Assembly (NCBI GenBank): GCA_937936695.1
Contig: CALHCK010000100.1
Location: 1-6,042, forward strand
Source of the DNA: an uncultured Polaribacter sp.
Lineage (GTDB): Bacteria; Bacteroidota; Bacteroidia; Flavobacteriales; Flavobacteriaceae
DNA: 6,042 nt
Reading direction: 5' to 3'
The notes under the pieces were generated by a model, which saw only the letters and a list, made by a program, of their open reading frames with translations, made no database searches and was not told the DNA's origin. Positions 1 to 5,827 of this stretch are shown here, one piece after another; within the stretch, counting starts at the first letter, position 1, and each line of letters starts with the position of its first letter. Made by a program: the position numbers and the translations under genes.

Positions 1-95
1 ATTCCTTTACCTTTAGCCCATCTACCATTACCATCCATTATAATGGCTACATGTTTAGGTACTCTTTGTAAATCTATTTGTAGTTCTTTGTCCAT
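1..95 (-). CDS. uppS: Isoprenyl (undecaprenyl) diphosphate synthase, N-terminal part, cut by window edge
   Basis: Reading leftward from the ATG at 95-93, the frame is open to the window edge and gives 31 residues. They contain the family signature HVAIIMDGNGRWAKG at about residues 15-29. Asp21 in MDGNGRW matches the conserved metal-binding catalytic aspartate of cis-prenyltransferases. The family condenses isopentenyl diphosphate onto farnesyl diphosphate to give the C55 lipid carrier for peptidoglycan and other envelope polymers; it is cytosolic or membrane-associated. The start lies only 2 bp past the stop of the DUF6089 gene, so the two are almost certainly co-transcribed and probably translationally coupled. 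No Shine-Dalgarno is visible. The rest of the gene lies outside the window; in related flavobacteria bamA usually follows. The short fragment cannot separate a C55 synthase from a related cis-prenyltransferase, but the signature is decisive for the family. Confidence 0.93.
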   Translation of the reverse strand, partial: MDKELQIDLQRVPKHVAIIMDGNGRWAKGKG

Positions 96-97
96 AT

Positions 98-769
98 TTA
101 AAATCCTTTTTTATAACAAGCAGGTCTTCCAAAAGTATAAATTAAAGAAAATCCTGAGTACATGTACCAATCATTATCTGTTCCCTCAAATTTAGGGTTA
201 GGGTTTGCACCTCTGTTAAAGTTAGAATCTAAATCATCAGTAAAAGTATATCTAAATTTAGTTTCTACAGAAAAAGCTAATCTGCGAAATAATTTTGATT
301 TGTAACCGATTCCAAACGGAATAGCAACAGAATACTTATTTATAGGTTCTGTAGCATCAACTTCTCTTGCTGTATAGTTAAAACCTGCAATTTCAAAAAG
401 AATGTAAGGTGTCCATGTTTTATCTAATGATGATAAATCATACTCATAAAAATTATATTCTATACCAACCGCTAACTCATTGATGAAATTTGTAAATTCC
501 AAATCTCTGTCTTTTCTGAAATCTGTTGATGCTTGCGCATCATCACCTAAAATAGGTAAAAAACTATAAGTAGCTCTGGCAGCAACTCTAGGATTAATAT
601 TGTATTTATAAAATATGTTACCACCAACATTATCTGGTAAAAAGTAACTTGTTTTCCCTATGTCTCCTACGTAGTTAGTACCTCCAAAAGAGAAACCAAC
701 TTCATGTATTTGGCTATACATTGTTGTATAAAAACCTAGGAATACGATAAATAAAATATTTTTTGTCAT
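98..769 (-). CDS. DUF6089 family secreted beta-barrel-like protein
   Basis: This is a complete 223-residue protein of unknown function. Residues 1-19 form a signal peptide: MTKN, a hydrophobic run ILFIVFLGFY, and a likely cut between Ser19 and Gln20. The mature part begins with the DUF6089 hallmark GGTNYVGDIG (29-38), followed by alternating polar and aromatic/hydrophobic strands such as NIFYKYNI, RVAARATYSF, LAVGIEYNFYEY, PYILFEIAGFNY, SVAIPFGIGYKS and AFSVETKFRYTF. It ends with the strand WYMYSGFSLIYTF and the tail GRPACYKKGF. This pattern suggests a small outer-membrane or periplasm-facing beta-barrel. It lies 108 bp after nadK and 2 bp before uppS, with its own consensus promoter just upstream, in a cluster that continues into bamA in relatives. 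A role in envelope assembly is an inference from context only. Family assignment is from the motif and the neighbourhood. Confidence 0.88.
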   Translation of the reverse strand: MTKNILFIVFLGFYTTMYSQIHEVGFSFGGTNYVGDIGKTSYFLPDNVGGNIFYKYNINPRVAARATYSFLPILGDDAQASTDFRKDRDLEFTNFINELAVGIEYNFYEYDLSSLDKTWTPYILFEIAGFNYTAREVDATEPINKYSVAIPFGIGYKSKLFRRLAFSVETKFRYTFTDDLDSNFNRGANPNPKFEGTDNDWYMYSGFSLIYTFGRPACYKKGF

Positions 770-786
770 TTTAAAAAAATAGCGAG

Positions 787-794
787 CAAATATA
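787..794 (-). promoter_or_regulatory. Bacteroidota -7 promoter element for the DUF6089-uppS genes
   Basis: Read on the minus strand this is TATATTTG, an exact match to the TAnnTTTG element of the Bacteroidota primary sigma factor, followed by C. It ends 17 nt before the DUF6089 ATG, so transcription should start roughly 10 nt before the gene. No clear TTG -33 box stands at the usual 17-20 bp upstream; that stretch is simply AT-rich. It would let the envelope genes be transcribed separately from CBS-nadK. Confidence 0.6.
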
Positions 795-877
795 GGAATT
801 TCAAATTGCTTTATAAAGTTAATAATAAGTCTTTTTTGGATAACAATTATTTTAGTAGAATATTGTTTCTTTTTTTA

Positions 878-1777
878 TTAAATAGTAGTTTTATTTCTAA
901 TATCTTCTCCCCAAAGTAATTTGCTTCTTAGTGTTTTTAAAAATGATTGATTTTCAGGCAAAATACTTTTTATAGTAAAATCTGTTTTTTTAATAAATAC
1001 TTTGGTATTTTTAGGTACAGATGTTACTCTAGAATCTAAAGAGATTAAATAATTTTTTTCTCTAGAATCTACTTCTAATTCTATTTCTGTTTCATCTGAA
1101 ATAACCATGGGTCTCGCATTTAAATTATGCGGTGCAATTGGGGTAATTACAAGGTTTTTAGAATTAGGCAATATTACAGGCCCGTTACAGCTTAAAGAAT
1201 ACCCTGTAGAACCTGTTGGCGTAGATATAATTAAACCATCTGCCCAATAATTGGTTAAATATTCTTTATTTAAGTAGGTTTCTACACTAATCATAGAAGT
1301 TGTATTCTTTTTAGCGATAGTAACTTCATTTAAAGCAAAATTAAGCTCAGAAAAATCTGGTAATTCAGGAGTAGTTTTTACAGAAATAAGAGTTCTTTCT
1401 TGTATAGTATATTTGCCTTTAACAACCAGTTCTATTGTTTCTTCTATTAAGTCTTTGGCTATAATTGCTAAAAAACCTAGTCTACCAGTATTAATACCTA
1501 GTATAGGAATATTTAAATCTCTAATATGCGTTGCAGATCTTAAAAAAGTACCATCTCCACCAATAGTAAACATAATATCAAAAGAGTTATCTAAATCATT
1601 AAAACTTGCAAATGATTTATGTATGTCTTCTAAAGCATTATTTTCTGTTAATAGATTGTAAAACTTACTTTCAATATAAAAGTCTATTCCATATTTTTCT
1701 AAAACTTGTAATAATATTTTTATTTCCTTTACTGAAGAAATTGCGTACGACTGACCGTATATTGCTGCTTTTTTCAC
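878..1777 (-). CDS. nadK: NAD kinase (ATP-NAD kinase)
   Basis: This complete 299-residue cytosolic enzyme phosphorylates NAD to NADP, the only de novo route to NADP(H). Its length is usual for flavobacterial NadK. The order of motifs is diagnostic: TIGGDGTFL (71-79) with the phosphate-binding GGDG, GINTGRLGFL (94-103), ALNEV (148-152) with the Asn-Glu pair, ADGLIISTPTGSTGYSLS (179-196) and ITPIAPHNLNARPMVI (211-226). The start codon is GTG at 1777-1775. It gives the expected KKAAIYGQS beginning, and no ATG, GTG or TTG lies in frame between it and the upstream in-frame stop near 1822-1820. It follows the CBS-domain gene after 34 bp, which suggests co-transcription. A hydrophilic tail after LLWGEDIRN (about 287-295) closes the protein. 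No key residue is missing. Confidence 0.97.
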   Translation of the reverse strand: MKKAAIYGQSYAISSVKEIKILLQVLEKYGIDFYIESKFYNLLTENNALEDIHKSFASFNDLDNSFDIMFTIGGDGTFLRSATHIRDLNIPILGINTGRLGFLAIIAKDLIEETIELVVKGKYTIQERTLISVKTTPELPDFSELNFALNEVTIAKKNTTSMISVETYLNKEYLTNYWADGLIISTPTGSTGYSLSCNGPVILPNSKNLVITPIAPHNLNARPMVISDETEIELEVDSREKNYLISLDSRVTSVPKNTKVFIKKTDFTIKSILPENQSFLKTLRSKLLWGEDIRNKTTI

Positions 1778-1811
1778 GTTGTTTTTGTTTGTAAAACAAT
1801 TTATGTAATAA

Positions 1812-2471
1812 TTACATTTCTAGGTATTTTTTTAAATACTCAGATCTGTTTTTTAAATCTTCTAAATAAATGTCATTTTCGTGCATAGATATAATTTTAT
1901 AATCATATCGTCTAAAAGTTTGCATGATTTCATTAATTTCTTTAGAAACAATTTTTAATGTTATTTGAACGAATTCAGATTTTTTTTCGGAAACATACAA
2001 ACCTAATAATTTAGCATTATTAGATTCTATAATTTGAGAAACTTCACTCATAGAATAATCGTTTTCTAATTTTTCTATAATTAATGTTTCACTTTCTTCA
2101 ATCATAAAAGGGCTTGTAGAAAAAACATCTAGGACATCTCTCAAATCAAAATACCCAATATAGTCTTTGTTTTTGTCTAAAACCGGGATAATATTTGTGT
2201 CATTGTCTGCAAATATTTTTAATAATTCTAAAACTGTTGCTTTTTTATCAGCAAAAAAAGAATTTAATAAATGCGCATGCGTACCTAAAACATCTTCTTT
2301 GTTTTCTATGGTCTGAATATCTTCTTCTGCAAAAGAACCTAATAATTTATTATTTTCTATAACAGGAAAGTGCGTAATAGGGTAGTTATTAAATACCTTT
2401 TGGGCATTAATAACAGCATCGTTTAAACGAAGTGGTTTTATTTCTTCTAATATATAATCGTTCATATTCAT
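1812..2471 (-). CDS. CBS-domain pair protein with C-terminal ACT-like domain
   Basis: This is a complete 219-residue cytosolic protein with no signal peptide. It holds two CBS repeats, about residues 8-56 (core ITHFPVIENNKLLGSFAEEDI) and 68-116 (core TNIIPVLDKNKDYIGYFDLRDVL). Such a pair normally folds into a Bateman module that binds adenine nucleotides such as AMP, ATP, NAD(H) or S-adenosylmethionine. Residues about 125-205 (ESETLIIEKLENDYSMSEVSQII, then alternating strands and helices) resemble an ACT-like regulatory fold. There is no catalytic or transporter domain, so a sensory or regulatory role is likely; its ligand and partner are unknown. It is the first gene of the operon, 34 bp before nadK, so control of NAD kinase or sensing of the NAD(P) pool is a natural but untested guess. 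The start may be the ATG at 2471 or the next one at 2465 (protein begins MNMND). Confidence 0.85.
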   Translation of the reverse strand: MNMNDYILEEIKPLRLNDAVINAQKVFNNYPITHFPVIENNKLLGSFAEEDIQTIENKEDVLGTHAHLLNSFFADKKATVLELLKIFADNDTNIIPVLDKNKDYIGYFDLRDVLDVFSTSPFMIEESETLIIEKLENDYSMSEVSQIIESNNAKLLGLYVSEKKSEFVQITLKIVSKEINEIMQTFRRYDYKIISMHENDIYLEDLKNRSEYLKKYLEM

Positions 2472-2477
2472 ACTGTA

Positions 2478-2485
2478 CGAATATA
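2478..2485 (-). promoter_or_regulatory. Possible -7 promoter element for the CBS-nadK operon
   Basis: On the minus strand this reads TATATTCG, one mismatch from TAnnTTTG. It ends 6 nt before the first ATG of the CBS gene and 12 nt before the second, so transcription from it would start at or beside the start codon and give a leaderless or nearly leaderless message. No -33 TTG is evident. It is the best candidate in a 60-bp divergent gap, but weak. Confidence 0.35.
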
Positions 2486-2506
2486 GGATAAAATGATTTA
2501 ATAAAT

Positions 2507-2514
2507 TATCTTTG
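2507..2514 (+). promoter_or_regulatory. Bacteroidota -7 promoter element for the pdxJ operon
   Basis: TATCTTTG matches TAnnTTTG exactly and ends 17 nt before the pdxJ ATG. The expected transcript start is about 10-12 nt before the gene. No good TTG -33 box is seen at the usual distance. It lies about 21 bp from the candidate promoter of the opposing CBS-nadK operon, so the two polymerase footprints would overlap. Confidence 0.6.
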
Positions 2515-2531
2515 TAGCCTAATTTTAGATA

Positions 2532-3245
2532 ATGACAAAGTTAAGCGTAAATATTAATAAAATAGCAACTTTAAGGAACTCTCGTGGAGGAAATGTGCCA
2601 GATTTATTAAAGGTAGCTTCAGATATTGAAGAGTTTGGTGCAAAAGGTATTACAATTCATCCAAGACCAGATGAAAGACACATACGTTACCAAGATGCAA
2701 GAGATTTAAAAAATATAGTTACAACAGAGTATAATATAGAAGGAAACCCTATTAAATCTTTTATAGATTTGGTATTAGAGGTACAACCAACGCAAGTTAC
2801 TTTAGTGCCAGATTCAATAGATGCTTTAACGTCTAACGCAGGATGGGATACCGTTACAAACCAATCTTTTTTACAAGAAGTTATAAAAGAATTTAAGCAA
2901 AATGATATTAGAACTTCTATATTTATAGATCCTGATTTTAAATTGATAGAAGGAGCTGCAAAAACAGGAGCAGACAGAATAGAACTGTATACCGAAGATT
3001 TTGCAACACAATTTAATGTAGGAAACACCAAAGCTGTAAAACCATACACAGAGGCAGCAATTTTAGCTCATGATTTAGGTTTAGGTATTAATGCAGGACA
3101 TGATTTAAATTTAGAGAACATTAAATTTTTTAAAGACAACATACCTAATTTAGCAGAAGTATCTATAGGGCATGCGTTAATTGCAGAAAGCTTATATTTA
3201 GGTTTGCAAAATGTTGTAAATATGTATTTACACAAATTACAATAA
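2532..3245 (+). CDS. pdxJ: Pyridoxine 5'-phosphate synthase
   Basis: This complete 237-residue cytosolic TIM-barrel enzyme joins 3-amino-1-hydroxyacetone 1-phosphate and 1-deoxy-D-xylulose 5-phosphate to make pyridoxine 5'-phosphate, the last ring-forming step of the DXP-dependent vitamin B6 route. Diagnostic stretches are KLSVNINKIATLRNSRGG (3-20), GITIHPRPDERHI (39-51) with the conserved His43, NIEGNP (68-73) with the catalytic-type Glu70, TLVPD (90-94), RIELYTE (149-155), GINAGHDLN (185-193) with His190, and SIGHALIAESLYLGL (211-225), the C-terminal phosphate-binding region. Length is normal for the family (about 237-245). It heads a plus-strand operon, with the next gene starting 2 bp after its stop. 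The start is supported by the canonical KLSVNI beginning directly after it and by the promoter element 17 nt upstream. Confidence 0.98.
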   Translation: MTKLSVNINKIATLRNSRGGNVPDLLKVASDIEEFGAKGITIHPRPDERHIRYQDARDLKNIVTTEYNIEGNPIKSFIDLVLEVQPTQVTLVPDSIDALTSNAGWDTVTNQSFLQEVIKEFKQNDIRTSIFIDPDFKLIEGAAKTGADRIELYTEDFATQFNVGNTKAVKPYTEAAILAHDLGLGINAGHDLNLENIKFFKDNIPNLAEVSIGHALIAESLYLGLQNVVNMYLHKLQ

Positions 3246-3247
3246 TC

Positions 3248-4012
3248 ATGAAAATTTTACATGCTACTATAAAAGGAGAAGGCTTTCCGTTGTTAATTTT
3301 ACACGGTTATTTTGGGATGAGTGATAACTGGAAAACTTTAGGAAATAAGTTTTCTGAGAGTTATCAAACGCATTTAATAGATCAAAGAAACCATGGACGT
3401 AGTTTTCATGAAGATGAATTTAATTACGAGGTTTTAGTTGAAGATTTGTACAATTACATACAAGAGCATCAACTAAAAAAAGTACATATTATAGGGCATT
3501 CTATGGGAGGTAAAACGGCAATGCTATTTGCAGTCACTTATCCTGAGTTAGTAGATAAATTAATTGTTGTAGATATTGCTCCTAGAAATTACGAACCGCA
3601 TCATAATGCAATTTTAGCAGCGTTAAATTCAGTAGATTTTTCAGTTGAAAATACTAGAACTTTAGTAGATAAAAAATTATCGGTTTTAATACCAGATGCA
3701 GGTGTACGTCAATTTTTATTAAAAAATGTATACTGGAAAGAAAAAGGACAATTGGCATTTAGGTTTAATTTAGAATCATTAACAGAAAATAACCCAAATG
3801 TAGGAGAAGCATTACCTTCTTTTACTTTTTTTGAAGGTGATACCTTGTTTTTAAAAGGAGATAAATCTGATTATATTACACAAAACGAATATCCTATTAT
3901 AGAAGCACATTTTTCAAATGCTAAAATTGTAGAAATTCAAAAAGCAGGTCATTGGTTGCATGCAGAAAATCCAAAGCAATTTTATGATGAAGTTATCAAT
4001 TTTTTAAAATAA
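3248..4012 (+). CDS. Alpha/beta hydrolase, YbfF/ABHD11-like esterase
   Basis: This complete 254-residue cytosolic protein without signal peptide has an alpha/beta-hydrolase fold. LLILHGYFGMSDNW (15-28) carries the HG oxyanion-hole motif. LIDQRNHGRS (43-52) is the conserved strand-turn of this subgroup. IIGHSMGGK (81-89) is the nucleophile elbow with Ser85. VVDIAPRNY (107-115) and AGHWLHAENP (233-242) follow, the latter with catalytic His235. The acid is not certain from sequence: Asp109 in VVDIAP or an aspartate in FLKGDKSDY (201-209) could serve. The DQRNHG and DIAP signatures point to the YbfF/ABHD11 esterase group, whose members hydrolyse acyl esters or thioesters in vitro; the natural substrate is unknown. 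It starts 2 bp after pdxJ and is clearly in the same operon. No biochemical link to vitamin B6 is evident. Confidence 0.88.
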   Translation: MKILHATIKGEGFPLLILHGYFGMSDNWKTLGNKFSESYQTHLIDQRNHGRSFHEDEFNYEVLVEDLYNYIQEHQLKKVHIIGHSMGGKTAMLFAVTYPELVDKLIVVDIAPRNYEPHHNAILAALNSVDFSVENTRTLVDKKLSVLIPDAGVRQFLLKNVYWKEKGQLAFRFNLESLTENNPNVGEALPSFTFFEGDTLFLKGDKSDYITQNEYPIIEAHFSNAKIVEIQKAGHWLHAENPKQFYDEVINFLK

Positions 4013-4021
4013 TTTTAAAAG

Positions 4022-4891
4022 ATGAAAAAAGTTTTATTAATAGTAATGCTATTCATTGTTTTTTCTGAAACAAATGCACAAACAGATACATTAAAAATAC
4101 CGTCATTAGTAAATAAAAAAGAACGAAATCTTTGGCAAACATTTACCTATGATTTAGGGAATATAGCAGGAGGAATGGGGTATGCGTATACCAGACCTTT
4201 GCAGTGGAAAAAGAAACAATGGGCTAATTTTGGCTACATTGCAGCAGGTACAGTAGCTTTATATACCATTGATGATAATGTAGATGAATGGGCTAATAAT
4301 TGGAGAGCTGATACACCAAGATGGTTGGTAGATTATGGGAATATTTATGGAGGACCTAATACCAATTACAGACTAACTGGTGCTGTATATTTGGCAGGAT
4401 TATTTACTAAAAACCCTAAACTTAGAAGAACGGGAGTTTTATTAATATCGTCTGCTTCTGCAGCAGGTTTGTTACAACAAGTGTCTAAAAGAATTGTTGG
4501 TAGAGGAAGACCTAAAGCTAATGTAGGTAAAGATGTATTTGATCCTATTCATTTTGATAGAGTTTTTAATTTTGATTCTTTTCCTTCAGGGCACGTAATG
4601 CTTGGTTTTACAAATGCTTACGTAGTTGCTAAACATTTTGATAATCCTTGGATAAAAGCAGGACTGTATACGGTTGGATCTATTCCTGGTTTTGCAAGAA
4701 TCGTAGATCGTTTTCATTGGATTTCTGATGTTGCATTTTCTACAGCCTTAAGTATTTTTATTGTAGAAGCTGTAGATAAGTATTTAGATAAGAAGTATGA
4801 CGAAAAGTATAATGATAAAAGAACAGAGAAAAAAGTAGCTTGGGATTTACAATTTACATCTCAAACTATTGGAGTTGTAATGACTTTTTAA
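4022..4891 (+). CDS. Secreted PAP2-family phosphatase
   Basis: This complete 289-residue protein begins with a signal peptide (MKKVLLIVMLFIVFSETNA, cut before Gln20), placing it outside the cytoplasm. It has the three-part PAP2 active site: K-x6-RP as KRIVGRGRP (156-164), PSGH at 188-191, and R-x5-H-x3-D as RIVDRFHWISD (226-236, with Arg226, His232 and Asp236). The usual Ser before the third-motif Arg is Ala225, a tolerated variation. The family removes phosphate from lipid phosphates such as phosphatidate or isoprenyl diphosphates, or from other phosphoesters. Hydrophobic stretches near 70-82, 119-127, 137-151 and 238-250 may be membrane helices. The tail (about 272-289, WDLQFTSQTIGVVMTF) looks like a single beta-strand ending in Phe. 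It is 9 bp after the hydrolase gene and is the last gene before a strong terminator. Substrate is not predictable; recycling of undecaprenyl diphosphate is one possibility. Confidence 0.92.
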   Translation: MKKVLLIVMLFIVFSETNAQTDTLKIPSLVNKKERNLWQTFTYDLGNIAGGMGYAYTRPLQWKKKQWANFGYIAAGTVALYTIDDNVDEWANNWRADTPRWLVDYGNIYGGPNTNYRLTGAVYLAGLFTKNPKLRRTGVLLISSASAAGLLQQVSKRIVGRGRPKANVGKDVFDPIHFDRVFNFDSFPSGHVMLGFTNAYVVAKHFDNPWIKAGLYTVGSIPGFARIVDRFHWISDVAFSTALSIFIVEAVDKYLDKKYDEKYNDKRTEKKVAWDLQFTSQTIGVVMTF

Positions 4892-4915
4892 GAGCATAAT
4901 ATTAAACATAAAAAC

Positions 4916-4955
4916 AAAGCCTTTAACTTTTTCTAGTTAAAGGCTTTATTTTTTT
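4916..4955. terminator. Bidirectional intrinsic terminator between convergent genes
   Basis: A perfect 12-bp inverted repeat, AAAGCCTTTAAC (4916-4927) and GTTAAAGGCTTT (4936-4947), encloses an 8-nt loop. It is followed on the plus strand by A and seven T (4949-4955). On the minus strand the stem is followed by G and five T (4914-4910 with one interruption). It lies 24 bp after the PAP2 stop, and its T tract runs into the stop codon of the converging DUF302 gene, so it can end both transcripts. Confidence 0.9.
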
Positions 4956-5349
4956 AGCTAATTGCTTTGTTTGTTATATTGTTTAAAGCATCTGCTATTG
5001 TATTTATAATAGTGTCTTTATCTGAGATAGAATGTCTTTCTTTAAGATATAAAGGATTGTTGTAAGCTATTTTAGTAGTACCATTTTCTGAAGCGTATAT
5101 AATTATTTTCTGAGGTAAATCTATAGCAATTGTTGGGTTGGTTTGCATTAACGGAGTTCCTAATTTAGGGTTCCCAAATAAAATTATTTTTGTAGGGCTT
5201 AACTCTAAACCAGCATTAGCAGCGTTTTTACTATGGTCTAATTCTAAAAGTATTTTTAAGTTAGGATTGTTATTAATTATAGTTGTTAAATTATTATATG
5301 TAATGTCTACACTATAAGGACTATCTTTAATAATAAGGTTATTTTCCAT
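4954..5349 (-). CDS. DUF302 domain protein
   Basis: This complete 131-residue protein lacks a signal peptide and is probably cytosolic. It covers one DUF302 domain. The features seen are ELDHSKNAANAGLELSPTKIILFGNPKLGTPLM (36-68) with His39 and the near-invariant FGNPKxGTPLM, IAIDLPQKIIIY (75-85) containing DLP, and YNNPLYLKERH (96-106). Members form a small alpha/beta fold; no enzymatic activity is firmly assigned to the family, so the function is unknown. It stands alone on the minus strand, facing the PAP2 gene across a shared terminator and diverging from the MazG-like gene across 142 bp. A TAGCTTTG promoter element lies 44 nt upstream of the start. The ATG at 5349-5347 gives a sensible domain beginning, with a hydrophilic MENNLIIKDSPYSV lead-in. 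Confidence 0.9.
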   Translation of the reverse strand: MENNLIIKDSPYSVDITYNNLTTIINNNPNLKILLELDHSKNAANAGLELSPTKIILFGNPKLGTPLMQTNPTIAIDLPQKIIIYASENGTTKIAYNNPLYLKERHSISDKDTIINTIADALNNITNKAIS

Positions 5350-5387
5350 GAGATATTATTGTAATTTTAATGGTTGTTTTTTAAGTG

Positions 5388-5424
5388 TTTTAGCAAAGCT
5401 AAATACCTTACTGAGCTAATTTAG
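5388..5424. repeat. Inverted repeats in the DUF302/MazG divergent intergenic region
   Basis: A dyad TTTAGC-AAA-GCTAAA lies at 5389-5403 and overlaps the -7 element of the DUF302 gene. A second, wider dyad pairs CTAAAT (5399-5404) with ATTTAG (5419-5424). The word AGCTAA also occurs twice directly (5397-5402 and 5415-5420). These could be operator sites for a transcription factor, but short AT-rich dyads arise easily by chance. Confidence 0.35.
5394..5401 (-). promoter_or_regulatory. Bacteroidota -7 promoter element for the DUF302 gene
   Basis: On the minus strand this is TAGCTTTG, an exact TAnnTTTG match, 44 nt before the DUF302 ATG. It is embedded in the short dyad TTTAGC-AAA-GCTAAA. A poor TTA stands in for the -33 box about 16 bp upstream. 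Confidence 0.5.
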
Positions 5425-5456
5425 TCGTTAAAAAATTATAAAACAAACTAAATTTT

Positions 5457-5464
5457 TATCTTTG
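5457..5464 (+). promoter_or_regulatory. Bacteroidota -7 promoter element for the MazG-like gene and aroA
   Basis: TATCTTTG matches TAnnTTTG exactly and ends 27 nt before the ATG at 5492, giving a leader of about 20 nt. A weak TTA at 5436-5438, 18 bp upstream, may act as the -33 box. The leader is A-rich just before the start (TAAAACGAAAAC), as is common in this phylum in place of a Shine-Dalgarno. Confidence 0.6.
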
Positions 5465-5491
5465 AGGATTAGAACTTTTTAAAACGAAAAC

Positions 5492-5818
5492 ATGAATATA
5501 GAGAATGCACAAAAACAAGTAGACGATTGGATAAAAAACCATGGAGTTCGTTATTTTAATGAACTTACAAATATGGCACAGCTCACAGAAGAAGTAGGGG
5601 AGGTTGCGCGTATCATTGCAAGACGATATGGAGAACAGAGCGAAAAAGAAAGTGATAAAGATAAAGATCTTGGAGAAGAATTAGCAGATGTGATGTTTGT
5701 AGTGCTTTGTTTAGCAAATCAAACGGGTGTTAACTTACAAGAAGCTTTTGATAAAAAACTAGATATCAAAACAAAGCGCGATCATGATAGACATCATAAT
5801 AATGAGAAGCTTAAATAA
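5492..5818 (+). CDS. MazG-like nucleotide pyrophosphohydrolase
   Basis: This complete 108-residue cytosolic all-alpha protein belongs to the MazG/dUTPase-like NTP pyrophosphohydrolase superfamily. The metal-binding signature EExxE...ExxD is present: LTEEVGEV gives Glu33, Glu34 and Glu37, and GEELADVMFV gives Glu63 and Asp66. The conserved C-terminal stretch KLDIKTKRDHDRH (89-101) holds the Lys/Arg/Asp residues typical of small single-domain members. Such enzymes cleave nucleoside triphosphates to monophosphates and pyrophosphate, often to clear non-canonical nucleotides; the substrate here is unknown. The charged linker EQSEKESDKDKD (48-59) separates the two halves of the active site. Only 9 bp separate it from aroA, so the two share an operon, a pairing I recall as recurring in flavobacteria. 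No obvious metabolic link to aromatic amino acids is known. The start follows a consensus promoter with a short A-rich leader. Confidence 0.92.
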   Translation: MNIENAQKQVDDWIKNHGVRYFNELTNMAQLTEEVGEVARIIARRYGEQSEKESDKDKDLGEELADVMFVVLCLANQTGVNLQEAFDKKLDIKTKRDHDRHHNNEKLK

Positions 5819-5827
5819 ATAATAACG

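Noticed and set aside
842..867. Inverted repeat AACAAT...ATTGTT after nadK
   Set aside because: Only 6 bp with a 14-nt loop. The T tract follows it on the plus strand, towards nadK's 3' end, not after it in the direction nadK is read, so it is not a convincing nadK terminator.
1413..1794. Two plus-strand open frames of 62-82 codons
   Set aside because: They lie antisense to nadK, whose motifs are continuous throughout; compositions are low-complexity and no promoter is seen.
2687..3049. 120-codon minus-strand open frame
   Set aside because: It is wholly antisense to pdxJ, which is intact and well conserved; the translated protein matches nothing I know.
3271..3280. Shine-Dalgarno-like AAAAGGAGAA
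   Set aside because: It lies inside the hydrolase gene, encoding Lys-Gly-Glu near residue 9, with no suitable start codon after it.
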